Shown piece after piece: positions 7,093-15,352 of a stretch of DNA of 38,256 bases (its first letter is position 1; each line of letters starts with the position of its first letter). The stretch comes from CAZIWX01 sp964543125 (lineage in GTDB: Bacteria; Fidelibacterota; UBA8477): positions 1 to 38,256 of the forward strand of contig CAZIWX010000015.1 of assembly GCA_964543125.1 (NCBI GenBank). The letters run 5' to 3'. The notes under the pieces are model-generated. The model was not told the DNA's origin, made no database searches, and was given only the letters and a program-made list of their open reading frames with translations. The translations under genes were made by a program, and so were the position numbers.

Positions 7093-8990
7093 GTTCCCAG
7101 CCCCGATTTTATGTTACCACACCCATCTATTATGTCAACGATGAACCTCATATTGGTCACGCCTACACCACCATTTTGGCTGATGTTCTAGCCCGCTACC
7201 ACCGGGATCGTGGCGTTGCCACTTTTTTCCTGACCGGTACGGATGAACACGGACAAAAGGTGCAGCAAGCTGCTGAAAAGCGGGGCGTGGATCCCAAACA
7301 GCACTGCGACGAGGTTGTGGTTAGGTTCCAGGATCAATGGAAAAAGCTCAATATCTCCAACGATTATTTTATCCGCACCACCGATGAAAACCATATCGAG
7401 GTCGTCACCGCGTTGCTGCAAAAGCTGTGGGACAAGGGTTTTATCTATCGCGATACTTACGAAGGCTGGTACTCGGTGGCCGAAGAGCGCTTTCTCACCG
7501 ACAAGGAACACGAAGACGGTGAATGGCGTGAAGTAAAACGCCTCTCGGAAACCAATTACTTTTTCAGGATGTCTGAATTTCAAACCCGTTTGATTCATTA
7601 CATTCAGGACCATCCGAAATTCATTCAGCCTGATTTTCGCCGCAACGAGGTGCTGGGATTTCTGAAGCAACCCCTGGGCGACTTGTGTATTTCCCGGCCC
7701 AAATCGCGTCTGAGCTGGGGCATTGATCTGCCCTTTGACACGGATTACGTTACCTATGTCTGGTTCGACGCCCTCACCAATTACATCACCGCGGTGGGAT
7801 ACCCCCATGATCCGGACCGCTTTAAAAAATGGTGGCCGGTGGATTACCATCTCATTGGCAAAGACATTCTTACCACCCATGCCGTCTATTGGCCCACTAT
7901 GCTCATGGCGGCGGAAATACCGCTGCCTAAAACTATTTTTGCCCACGGCTGGTGGTTGATTGGAAAAACGAAAATGTCCAAGTCGCTGGGGAATGTGGTT
8001 CGGCCCCTGGACCTGGCCGATAAATACGGCACCGATGCCCTGCGCTATTTCCTCATGCGGGAAATGTCACCCGGTCAGGATGCCAGTTTTACCGAAGCGT
8101 TTTTTATCACCCGCTACAATTCCGATCTGGCTAACGATCTGGGCAACCTGGTAAACCGTGTGACCAAGCTGGTCAGCCGGTTTTTCCATGGCCAATTGCC
8201 GGGCAATGCCGATCCCAAACCGGAAGACGCGGATATTACCGAACAGGCCGTCAATCTGAAAAGCGCGGTCGACAAGGATGTGGATGCCTTAAAAATCAAT
8301 ACCGCCATTGAAAAAGTTTTGGAAATGTTGCGGGAAATTAACCGCTATATGGATAATCAGGCCCCCTGGAGAGTAGTGAAAACCGATGCCGGCCGGGCCG
8401 GGGCGGTTTTGTACACGGTCAGCGAGGCGCTGCGCCTGGCCGCCACGGCGCTGCACCCGGTCATGCCCACCAAGATTTCAGAGCTTTTCGCGGTTTTCGG
8501 GATTGCCTCTGATGCCAATATAAGCCAGGCTGAATGGCTGAACTGGGGCTATCTCGAACCCGGCTCCAAACTGGCGCCGGTAAAAGGTCTCTTTCCCCGG
8601 ATTGACACGCAAGCGCAAGCGCCGGCAATGACCACCAAATCGCAAACAAAGCTGACTTCCGAAAAGCCGGAAATTGAAATGACTGACTTTGAAAAACTGG
8701 ATCTGCGGGTAGTGAAAATCATTGCCGCCGAGAAACATCCCAACGCCGACCGGCTACTCAAACTCCAGGTGGAGCTGGACGGCGAAGCGCGGCAGGTGAT
8801 TGCCGGCCTTGCGAATCATTTTGATCCGGCCGAGCTGGTGGGAAAGCAGATTACCATCATCGCCAATCTCAAGCCGGTTAAAATCCGCGGTGAACTATCC
8901 CGGGGAATGATTTTAGCGGCGGATGACGGTAACACCATCGCACCCTTAATTCCCATCCGGCCAGTGGTTCCCGGATCAAAAGTACGCTGA
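7089..8990 (+). CDS. metG: Methionyl-tRNA synthetase
   Basis: A 633-residue class I synthetase that charges tRNA-Met. HIGH is at residues 21-24 (VTTPIYYVNDEPHIGH) and KMSKS at 295-299. The anticodon-binding alpha-helical domain follows, and the C-terminal about 110 residues form an EMAP/Trbp-type tRNA-binding domain (FEKLDLRVVKIIAAEKHPNA ... RGELSRGMILAA). The connective peptide lacks the zinc-binding cysteines (GWYSVAEERFLTDKEHE). The start is TTG at 7089, overlapping the ricT stop (TTGA). It is chosen because a clear GGAGG at 7076-7080 lies 8 bases before it and the protein then begins with the expected N-terminal strand. Translation is probably coupled to ricT. Confidence 0.96.
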   Translation: MSSQPRFYVTTPIYYVNDEPHIGHAYTTILADVLARYHRDRGVATFFLTGTDEHGQKVQQAAEKRGVDPKQHCDEVVVRFQDQWKKLNISNDYFIRTTDENHIEVVTALLQKLWDKGFIYRDTYEGWYSVAEERFLTDKEHEDGEWREVKRLSETNYFFRMSEFQTRLIHYIQDHPKFIQPDFRRNEVLGFLKQPLGDLCISRPKSRLSWGIDLPFDTDYVTYVWFDALTNYITAVGYPHDPDRFKKWWPVDYHLIGKDILTTHAVYWPTMLMAAEIPLPKTIFAHGWWLIGKTKMSKSLGNVVRPLDLADKYGTDALRYFLMREMSPGQDASFTEAFFITRYNSDLANDLGNLVNRVTKLVSRFFHGQLPGNADPKPEDADITEQAVNLKSAVDKDVDALKINTAIEKVLEMLREINRYMDNQAPWRVVKTDAGRAGAVLYTVSEALRLAATALHPVMPTKISELFAVFGIASDANISQAEWLNWGYLEPGSKLAPVKGLFPRIDTQAQAPAMTTKSQTKLTSEKPEIEMTDFEKLDLRVVKIIAAEKHPNADRLLKLQVELDGEARQVIAGLANHFDPAELVGKQITIIANLKPVKIRGELSRGMILAADDGNTIAPLIPIRPVVPGSKVR

Positions 8991-9148
8991 CCGGATGCTA
9001 CACGGATGCCGGGCTGGAAATCATTCCCCGCCTGACTCGTAGATTGATGCAGTTCAATCGTATGGCTCCGCGTCTTGGCCACAATGACCGTTTTCGGCGC
9101 GACGGCCCCAAGCGCTAAAAAATATCCGGCCCGGAATGACTGTGTTGT

Positions 9149-9922
9149 ATGTCCCTTTTTATCGATACCCATTGCCACATTAATCTGGATACCTTTCGAG
9201 GCCGAATCGATGAAGTCCTGGAAGATGCCGCCGCGGTAGGCGTAGACCGGGTGGTATGCATCGGGATTGATATTCCCACCTCTGAACGGGCACTGGAATT
9301 GGCAAATAAATATCCCAATGTATACGCCTCCGCCGGTATTCATCCCAATGACTGCGCTAAACTGGAAATCCCGGGCAATTGGCGGAAGATCATCAGTGAT
9401 ATGCTGGAGCAGCCCAAGGTTGTGGCGGTTGGGGAAACCGGTCTGGACTACTTTTGGGATGACGCGCCCCCGGAACAACAAAAACAATTCCTGCTAGAGC
9501 ATCTGGACTTGGCTAAGGAGCATGACCTGCCGGTGATAGTGCATAATCGTGGTTCAACCGCGGATATCCTGACCTTGCTTACCCGGCATTCCAATCAAAA
9601 GGGGGTCTTGCACTGTTGGTCCGGCTCCTGGCAGGCTGCCGAACCCTTGTTGGAAAAAGGGTACCATTTATCTTTTACCGGAACGGTAACTTTTAAAAAA
9701 AACCGGTTGGTTCAGGAGGTTGCTCAACACATGCCGTTGGAGCGTTTGATGCTGGAAACGGATTCGCCGTTTCTAACGCCGGTTCCTTTTCGGGGCGTCA
9801 AACCCAACGAACCCAAATACATCCCGGACATTGCCGGATTTATTGCCCGGCTGCGTGGCATTTCAAGGGATGAACTGGCTGACGCGACCACACGATCCGC
9901 GGAAGTACTATTCAGCTTATGA
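9149..9922 (+). CDS. tatD: TatD-family metal-dependent DNase
   Basis: A 257-residue TatD hydrolase (amidohydrolase-like TIM barrel) that acts on DNA; homologues also act as D-aminoacyl-tRNA or exonuclease-type enzymes. Metal ligands can be seen: H8 and H10 in DTHCH, Glu in AVGETGLDY, His in PVIVHNRG, His in GVLHCWSGSW, and Asp in LMLETDSPFLTPVPFRG. Length is typical (about 255-265). It begins at ATG after a 158-base gap from metG in which I see no gene, and its stop overlaps the rsmA start by 4 bases (ATGA), so the two are co-translated. The metG-tatD-rsmA order is widely conserved. Confidence 0.93.
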   Translation: MSLFIDTHCHINLDTFRGRIDEVLEDAAAVGVDRVVCIGIDIPTSERALELANKYPNVYASAGIHPNDCAKLEIPGNWRKIISDMLEQPKVVAVGETGLDYFWDDAPPEQQKQFLLEHLDLAKEHDLPVIVHNRGSTADILTLLTRHSNQKGVLHCWSGSWQAAEPLLEKGYHLSFTGTVTFKKNRLVQEVAQHMPLERLMLETDSPFLTPVPFRGVKPNEPKYIPDIAGFIARLRGISRDELADATTRSAEVLFSL

Positions 9923-10746
9923 GCCGGACATTACCCCGCCCACGGAAAAAATGGGGTCAGAATTTCATTGTGGATCCGCCGATCCGGGAAAAAATAATCC
10001 GCGCCTTTCAGCCCGAACCAACCGATTTCGTGGTTGAAGTCGGTCCCGGGACGGCGGCCTTAACCAAATTAATTATTCCGAAAGTCGCCGGGTTGCATGC
10101 CGTCGAACTGGATCCGCGCATGGCCCAATATCTGGACCCCTTAACCGTGGAATATCCGGCCTTTTCCTGGGAGCAGGCGGATTTTTTAACCTGGCAGCCA
10201 ACGAATATACCGGCGCCGTTTCGCCTGTTTGGAAATTTGCCCTACTACATTAGTTCACCGTTGATCCTCAAGACCTTTGAGTTACGCCGGCACCTCATCG
10301 ATGCTCATTTCCTGCTCCAAAAAGAGATGGCACGGCGTCTCGCCGCCGAAGTCGGAACCAAAGCCTACGGTATTTTGACCGTCTTTGCTAAACTTTTCGG
10401 AGACGTCCGGTATCAGTTTGATATCTCACACCATGTTTTTTATCCCAAACCCGAAGTGGACTCCGGTTTCATCCGGATCAGTTTTCCCGAGCGCCGGAAT
10501 CTAACCGGGGCTCTGGAGACAATGCTGCGGCAGGTCGTTCGGACTGCCTTTCAGCAACGGCGTAAAACTTTGGAAAACAGCATCAAATCCATCCGGCCCC
10601 GGGGGTTTAAGCTGTCTGAAGTTCTGAATCCTAAGCTGCGGGCTGATGCAATCGAGCCTCAACAGTATTTGGACTTGGCCAAAGCCATTCTGGACCATAA
10701 CCAGGCCCCTGAATCTACGGATGAGTCTGGATTGAGTAAAATTTGA
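9919..10746 (+). CDS. rsmA: 16S rRNA dimethyladenosine transferase RsmA/KsgA
   Basis: A 275-residue SAM-dependent enzyme that dimethylates two adjacent adenines near the 3' end of 16S rRNA and acts as a late checkpoint in 30S assembly. Conserved elements are KKWGQNFIVDPPIREKI at the N-terminus, the SAM-binding VVEVGPGTAALTKLI, the catalytic motif IV FGNLPYYISSPL, and the C-terminal FYPKPEVDSGFI and RTAFQQRRKTLENSI segments. Length matches the family. The ATG overlaps the tatD stop. Loss of this enzyme gives kasugamycin resistance in other bacteria (established knowledge). Confidence 0.95.
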   Translation: MSRTLPRPRKKWGQNFIVDPPIREKIIRAFQPEPTDFVVEVGPGTAALTKLIIPKVAGLHAVELDPRMAQYLDPLTVEYPAFSWEQADFLTWQPTNIPAPFRLFGNLPYYISSPLILKTFELRRHLIDAHFLLQKEMARRLAAEVGTKAYGILTVFAKLFGDVRYQFDISHHVFYPKPEVDSGFIRISFPERRNLTGALETMLRQVVRTAFQQRRKTLENSIKSIRPRGFKLSEVLNPKLRADAIEPQQYLDLAKAILDHNQAPESTDESGLSKI

Positions 10747-10805
10747 AATAATTTTACGGTTCACTGTAACAAAATGCCGCCCCGGCAGTCTAATTCTATG
10801 TGGCT

Positions 10806-10834
10806 TTGACACTGACACCGCGGCTGGATAACAA
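10806..10834 (+). promoter_or_regulatory. Candidate upstream sigma-70-type promoter for rpoD
   Basis: TTGACA at 10806-10811 is followed after 17 bases by TAACAA at 10829-10834. It lies in the 257-base gap between rsmA and rpoD. The -35 is perfect and the -10 partial, so this is a reasonable but unproven promoter. FCB-type sigma factors can prefer other elements. Confidence 0.4.
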
Positions 10835-10890
10835 TTTCACTTCTGATCATTACCGGAACTTTGGTGCCCTGCAATTCATAAAGATGTTAC

Positions 10891-10919
10891 TTGACAGCGC
10901 TTTAGGCGCCGAATACGTT
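10891..10919 (+). promoter_or_regulatory. Candidate proximal promoter for rpoD
   Basis: A second TTGACA at 10891-10896 is followed after 17 bases by TACGTT at 10914-10919, about 85 bases before the rpoD start. Two perfect -35 hexamers in one short gap upstream of the primary sigma gene suggest tandem promoters, but the -10 match here is weak. Confidence 0.35.
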
Positions 10920-11003
10920 ATCCGGCTTTTTAGAAATTGACGAATCATTGGCTTAAAATAGCAGCTAATCAGGCGTCTCTCAGGAAGGGAAAGCAAGCAG
11001 CGT

Positions 11004-11861
11004 ATGGCGAAAAAGGTTAAACGGATCGGCGGTGACGCCAACCGCAGCCTCAGTAAATATCTGGAGGAGATCGGACAATACGAACCTCTGGCGCCCAAGA
11101 ATGAGATCGCTCTGGCCCAGCGCGTGAAACAAGGCGATCGGATCGCCCTGAAAAAACTTACCGAAGCCAACCTGCGTTTTGTTGTATCGGTCGCCAAGGA
11201 TTACCAGGGTCAGGGTTTGCCATTGACAGACTTGATCAACGAAGGAAATCTGGGACTGATCAAAGCCGCGGAGCGCTTTGACGAAACCCGTGGTTTCAAG
11301 TTCATCTCTTATGCGGTCTGGTGGATTCGCCAATCGATTCTGCAAGCTTTGGCCGAGCATTCCCGGATTGTGCGGCTACCGCTGAATCGAGTTGGAACAA
11401 TCAGTAAAATTTCCAAGAAATCCGATGAGCTGGAACAGCGTCTGGAGCGCACCCCATCGGAAAAAGAAATCGCGGTTGAACTGGATATGGAACCCGAAGA
11501 AGTTGCGGATGCCATCCGTATTTCCAAACGCCATCATTCCCTGGACGCACCTTTTCATGAAGAAGAGAAGAACTCACTCATGGATGTCATCGAGGATTCG
11601 GATCAGGAAACCCCTGACGCCGACTTGATGAATCAATCACTCCAAAAAGAAATTCGTGACGCCCTGGACACTCTGAAACCCCGGGAACGCGAAGTCATTA
11701 AAATGTACTTCGGCATCGATCGTGAATATCCCCTCACCTTGAATGAAATTGGCGAGGTGTTTAGTTTGACCCGTGAGCGGGTTCGCCAAATTAAAGAAAA
11801 AGCGATACGGCGGCTGCAACACAAGTCGCGTAGTAAAAAACTGCAAGTCTATTTAGGCTGA
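11004..11861 (+). CDS. rpoD: Primary RNA polymerase sigma factor (short RpoD/SigA type)
   Basis: A 285-residue sigma-70 group protein. Region 1.2 (LSKYLEEIGQYEPLAPKNE), region 2 (LRFVVSVAKDYQGQGLPLTD, DLINEGNLGLIKAAERFD, FKFISYAVWWIRQSILQAL), region 3 (LPLNRVGTISKISKK, RTPSEKEIAVEL) and region 4 (LKPREREVIKMYFGI, TLNEIGEVFSLTRERVRQI) are all present. Region 1.1 and the non-conserved insertion are missing. This about 285-residue form is typical of Bacteroidetes/Chlorobi primary sigma factors and is the best taxonomic clue in the window. The conserved WW and the helix-turn-helix are intact. It is followed 26 bases later by rpsU, probably in the same transcript, which ends at the 12154 terminator. 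Confidence 0.94.
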   Translation: MAKKVKRIGGDANRSLSKYLEEIGQYEPLAPKNEIALAQRVKQGDRIALKKLTEANLRFVVSVAKDYQGQGLPLTDLINEGNLGLIKAAERFDETRGFKFISYAVWWIRQSILQALAEHSRIVRLPLNRVGTISKISKKSDELEQRLERTPSEKEIAVELDMEPEEVADAIRISKRHHSLDAPFHEEEKNSLMDVIEDSDQETPDADLMNQSLQKEIRDALDTLKPREREVIKMYFGIDREYPLTLNEIGEVFSLTRERVRQIKEKAIRRLQHKSRSKKLQVYLG

Positions 11862-11870
11862 AACATTAAT

Positions 11871-11880
11871 GGAGGTGATT
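11871..11880 (+). promoter_or_regulatory. Near-perfect Shine-Dalgarno of rpsU
   Basis: GGAGGTGATT is fully complementary to the anti-Shine-Dalgarno end of 16S rRNA and lies 7 bases before the ATG at 11888. It decides the start: the upstream in-frame TTG at 11879 lies inside this site and cannot be the initiator. Confidence 0.75.
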
Positions 11881-11887
11881 GCCTGAT

Positions 11888-12094
11888 ATGCCAATCATGG
11901 TAACAGTGAAACGCGATGAGCCCTTTGAAAAAGCCCTGCGACGTTTCAAAAAGAAATACGAGAAAGCCGGTATTCTCAAAGACATCAAAAAAGGCTCTTT
12001 TTATCTGAAACCCTCGGAAGACCGGCGTTTACGGCGGGCCAAGGCTCAAAAACGCGCGCGGCGGAATGTTGTTAAATTCGGCACTAGCCATTAA
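11888..12094 (+). CDS. rpsU: 30S ribosomal protein S21
   Basis: A basic 68-residue protein beginning MPIMVTVKRDEPFEKALRR, with the S21 signature FKKKYEKAGILKDIKKGSFY and a C-terminal Arg/Lys-rich tail (RRLRRAKAQKRARRNVVKF). S21 sits on the 30S platform near the anti-Shine-Dalgarno helix, and in Bacteroidia it takes part in hiding that helix (established knowledge). Its own Shine-Dalgarno here is nearly perfect, which is notable given that role, because S21 genes in that group are reported to use strong sites for self-control. It follows rpoD directly and ends before a strong terminator. Confidence 0.93.
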   Translation: MPIMVTVKRDEPFEKALRRFKKKYEKAGILKDIKKGSFYLKPSEDRRLRRAKAQKRARRNVVKFGTSH

Positions 12095-12153
12095 TCCGTC
12101 TCTGTCCAGGTTTTGACCGCCGCGGTGGTCAAATTTATAAAATCGATTTCGTT

Positions 12154-12184
12154 GAAAGCCGGTCGTTGGCGGCTTTCTTTTTTT
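12154..12184 (+). terminator. Rho-independent terminator after rpsU
   Basis: An 8-base perfect stem, GAAAGCCG (12154-12161) and CGGCTTTC (12170-12177), encloses an 8-base loop and runs straight into a T run to 12184. It ends the rpoD-rpsU transcript. Confidence 0.88.
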
Positions 12185-12270
12185 AGCCGCCGGTATTTCC
12201 GGAAGATGTCCCGAAACTTTCCCCGGAATTATCGCCTAAATTCCAACTGGCTCAATCATGGGAGGTTACT

Positions 12271-13764
12271 GTGATCCTAAAACGCTTCTCCTTTGCACTA
12301 TTTTTGGCGATCGTTCCTACTCTGCTGTTGGCGGAGTTGAATGTCCAGGAATTTACCCTGCCCGGTAATGGAATGAAGGTCCTCATTGTCGAGCGCCACA
12401 ATGCACCGGTGGTTTCTACCCGAATTTGGTTCAATGTGGGTTCGGTTGATGAACCTCGCGGATCCACCGGAATGGCCCACTTGCTGGAACACATGCTCTT
12501 TAAAGGCACTCGAACCCTGGGTGTGACGGATTATTCCAAAGAAAAAGTGTATTTAGCACGGGAAGATTCCATCTGGGCTTTGATCGATATTGAAAAAGCA
12601 AAAGCCAGCCCCGCTGAAGCGGTAGTGGACACGCTCAAGGCGCACTATGAGCAAATCCTGGGGCGGCATAAAAAACTGATCATTAAAAACGAACTCTGGG
12701 ATACCTATTTGAATAATGGTGGTACGGGATTGAACGCCAGCACCAGTGAGGATTGGACCCAGTTTCAGGTACAATTACCCTCCAACCGCATGGAGTTGTG
12801 GGCCTCCATTGAATCCGATCGAATGCAGCATCCGGTCTTCCGGGAATACTATTCGGAACGCGATGTAGTCAAGGAAGAGCGGCGTCGCTCCTACGAAACC
12901 CAACCCTTTGGTCTCATGTATTTGGGGCTTTATGACAAGGCTTACACCGTATTTCCCTATAAAATCCTGACCATTGGATTGATGGAAGACCTGTTCAAGC
13001 TGAAGCGGTCCACATTATCCGCTTTCTTCTATCACTATTATGCCCCCAACCGGGCCACCGCGGTAATTGTAGGTGATGTCTATCCAAATCAGGTGATGCC
13101 GTTGATCAAACGTTACTTCGGATCGATCCCCCGGCAGCCGGACCCGCCGGCCGTCAAAGCTATCGAGCCGCCTCAAACGGAACTGCGCAAAACCACGGTT
13201 GTGTTTGATTCCAAGCCGGCGATCATGATGGCCTGGCATATGGGTGATATCAATGATGCGGATAATGCCGCCCTAAACGTCCTGTCCGATATTCTGGCCA
13301 AAGGACGCACCTCGCGATTACACAAAACCATCATTGAAGAGCAACAGCTCGCTTCCAGTATTTGGTGCAGTCCGGATCCGGGTAAATATCCCGGACTATT
13401 CGTCCTTTCCGGTACGACTCAGGGAGATCATACCGATGCCGAGCTGGAAACCGCTGCGTTGGATATCATTAAAGACATCCAGGTCAACGGCATCAAACCC
13501 GGTGAACTGAAACGGGTGAAAAAACAAACCCGGATGGATTATCTCTCCGGACTTCGGACAAATTCCGGGCTGAGTTTCCAGTTAGGATACTATGCCACCG
13601 TTGGCGGGGACTGGAAAATGGCCGAAGAATTTCCTAAACAAATCGAAGCCGTGGCCGCTGCCGATGTCCAAAGGGTGGCTAAGAAATATCTCGTGGACAC
13701 CAACCGGACGGTAGTCTATTTGGTTCCCCCAACGGATCAGGCCAATGCCGGGGAGGTGAAATAA
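12271..13764 (+). CDS. M16 family zinc peptidase, catalytic subunit
   Basis: A 497-residue exported M16 (pitrilysin/processing-peptidase type) protease. Residues 1-20 look like a signal peptide (FALFLAIVPTLLLA). The zinc motif HLLEH at 70-74 lies in GMAHLLEHMLFKGT with the usual inverse HxxEH order, and a supporting Glu is available in the SEDWTQFQ region. Two M16 half-domains follow. The start is GTG at 12271, supported by GGAGG about 8 bases upstream. The next gene, starting on the last base of this stop codon, encodes the non-catalytic M16 partner, so this is a two-protein peptidase that probably digests peptides in the periplasm. The substrate is unknown. Confidence 0.92.
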   Translation: MILKRFSFALFLAIVPTLLLAELNVQEFTLPGNGMKVLIVERHNAPVVSTRIWFNVGSVDEPRGSTGMAHLLEHMLFKGTRTLGVTDYSKEKVYLAREDSIWALIDIEKAKASPAEAVVDTLKAHYEQILGRHKKLIIKNELWDTYLNNGGTGLNASTSEDWTQFQVQLPSNRMELWASIESDRMQHPVFREYYSERDVVKEERRRSYETQPFGLMYLGLYDKAYTVFPYKILTIGLMEDLFKLKRSTLSAFFYHYYAPNRATAVIVGDVYPNQVMPLIKRYFGSIPRQPDPPAVKAIEPPQTELRKTTVVFDSKPAIMMAWHMGDINDADNAALNVLSDILAKGRTSRLHKTIIEEQQLASSIWCSPDPGKYPGLFVLSGTTQGDHTDAELETAALDIIKDIQVNGIKPGELKRVKKQTRMDYLSGLRTNSGLSFQLGYYATVGGDWKMAEEFPKQIEAVAAADVQRVAKKYLVDTNRTVVYLVPPTDQANAGEVK

Positions 13765-15236
13765 TGATTGCTCGTTTTAAAACATGGCGCCGGTCCATGA
13801 CCGGCCTGATGGCGGCCGCCTTACTGTTGACCGGCTGCAATTTGATTCCCTTGCCTAACGCCGGACCCAAATCAACCGCTCTCAGAAAAGATCCGCGGAC
13901 GCTGACCTTCACGCCGGTGAAAGCCACCCTGCCTGAGATTCAGGAATTCACAACCGGGAATGGCATTCAGGTGATCTTTATCGAAAACCATGAACTGCCG
14001 TTGATCTCGGTCCGGGCTCAACTGGCCGGCGGCTCCGTGTATACGGTTGCTAAACAGGCCGGTTTGGTCAATCTGTTTGCGGATGTCCTGCGCACCGGCG
14101 GCGCCGGTAACCGCTCGGGTGACGACCTAAACAACTTCCTGGAATCCCGGGCGGCTAGCGTGGAAACCTGGGGAAGTCAATTATCCACCGGCGTCAATCT
14201 GCGTTGTTTAGCGGAAGACTTCCCGGATGTTCTTCAGGTGCTGGGTGATATTTTCACCGCTCCCAGGTTCGCCCCGGACAAACTTGAACTGGCCCGCAAT
14301 CTGCGCCTGGATCAGGTTCGGCGGGAAAACGACAATCCCCATATCATCATCAATCGGGAATTCAAACGCGCCCTTTACCCGGATAATATTCTGGGTGTCC
14401 GGCCGGATGCAGCCAGTTATAACAGCCTCACCCGCTCTGATCTGATGGCCTTCTGGAAAAAATATTACCATCCCAACAACGTGATCATGGCCGTTACCGG
14501 AGATATCACCCGTTCTGATCTGAACCGGGCCCTGACCCGGGTATTCGGGAAGTGGACTCAAGCCACTCTTGATGTACCACCGGTTCCGAAAGTCGCCGAC
14601 AATCCCCGGTATCAGGTCATCCTGGTGAAAAAAGATCTGGTCCAGTCCAGCATCCGGGTGGGCAATTTAAGTCCGCTTTCAGATACAGATCCGGACCGGT
14701 TTGCCGTGTCGGTAATGAACTATGTATTGGGCGCCGGGGGATTCAAATCACGCCTCGTGGAAAAAATTCGATCAGATGAAGGGTTGGCCTATAGCGTGTG
14801 GAGTGGATTTAGTCCGGGGTGGAAGTTTCCCGGCGTTTTCCAGGCCGGCACCGAAACCAAGGCGGCTACAACCCACCGGGCGCTGGAAATTATGGTGCGG
14901 GAAATCAAGCGCATGCGTGACTCCGGAGTTACACCGGACGAGTTTGATCACGCCAAAACCGCCATCATTAATCGGGATGTTTTTAAATATGATGAACCTT
15001 CAAAGATTGTTAACCAGTTGTTAACCCTGAAGTTTGAGGGCAAGCCGCAAACCTACCTCACCGATGCCGTGAAGGGTTATCAGAGTCTCACCTTAGAGCA
15101 GGTCAATGCGGCGGCAAAAAAATATCTCCAACCGGAAAAGATGATCCTTATGGTGGTGGGAAATCCGGATCTGTTTGAAAAACCACTGGACGATTTTGGC
15201 TCCGTGACGGTGATTGATCTGAAGCAAGAATCTTAA
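13764..15236 (+). CDS. M16 family peptidase-like lipoprotein, non-catalytic partner
   Basis: A 490-residue M16-fold protein with a lipoprotein signal: a hydrophobic stretch ending LLLTGC with cysteine near residue 25. It should be acylated and membrane-tethered. The HxxEH zinc site is absent; the equivalent helix reads GLVNLFADVLRTGG. The C-terminal half keeps the M16B SNRL-type surface (GFKSRLVEKIRSDEGLAYSV), which in two-subunit M16 enzymes closes over the active site of the partner. The start overlaps the stop of the catalytic gene by one base (TAATG), giving coupled translation and probably equal amounts. Transcription ends at 15262-15290. Confidence 0.9.
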   Translation: MIARFKTWRRSMTGLMAAALLLTGCNLIPLPNAGPKSTALRKDPRTLTFTPVKATLPEIQEFTTGNGIQVIFIENHELPLISVRAQLAGGSVYTVAKQAGLVNLFADVLRTGGAGNRSGDDLNNFLESRAASVETWGSQLSTGVNLRCLAEDFPDVLQVLGDIFTAPRFAPDKLELARNLRLDQVRRENDNPHIIINREFKRALYPDNILGVRPDAASYNSLTRSDLMAFWKKYYHPNNVIMAVTGDITRSDLNRALTRVFGKWTQATLDVPPVPKVADNPRYQVILVKKDLVQSSIRVGNLSPLSDTDPDRFAVSVMNYVLGAGGFKSRLVEKIRSDEGLAYSVWSGFSPGWKFPGVFQAGTETKAATTHRALEIMVREIKRMRDSGVTPDEFDHAKTAIINRDVFKYDEPSKIVNQLLTLKFEGKPQTYLTDAVKGYQSLTLEQVNAAAKKYLQPEKMILMVVGNPDLFEKPLDDFGSVTVIDLKQES

Positions 15237-15261
15237 GTCGAAATCACTGCTGATTTCTTTA

Positions 15262-15290
15262 AAAGCCTCGCTTTTCAGCGAGGCTTTTTT
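15262..15290 (+). terminator. Rho-independent terminator after the M16 pair
   Basis: A perfect 10-base stem, AAAGCCTCGC (15262-15271) and GCGAGGCTTT (15278-15287), with a 6-base loop is followed by further Ts. With A and T runs on both sides it might work in both directions, but both flanking genes are on the plus strand. Confidence 0.88.
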
Positions 15291-15352
15291 ATACCTCGGT
15301 GATACCCGGCGAATCCCATTGGTAATTTGGTTCCACACATTATGTTTTTCCC

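Noticed and set aside
7188..7946. Long open frame antisense to metG (252 codons)
   Set aside because: Lies entirely inside metG on the other strand, shows no family features and reflects the codon bias of the real gene.
8816..9487. Open frame antisense to the metG end and tatD
   Set aside because: Overlaps two well-supported genes; its residues mirror their codons and no domain is recognisable.
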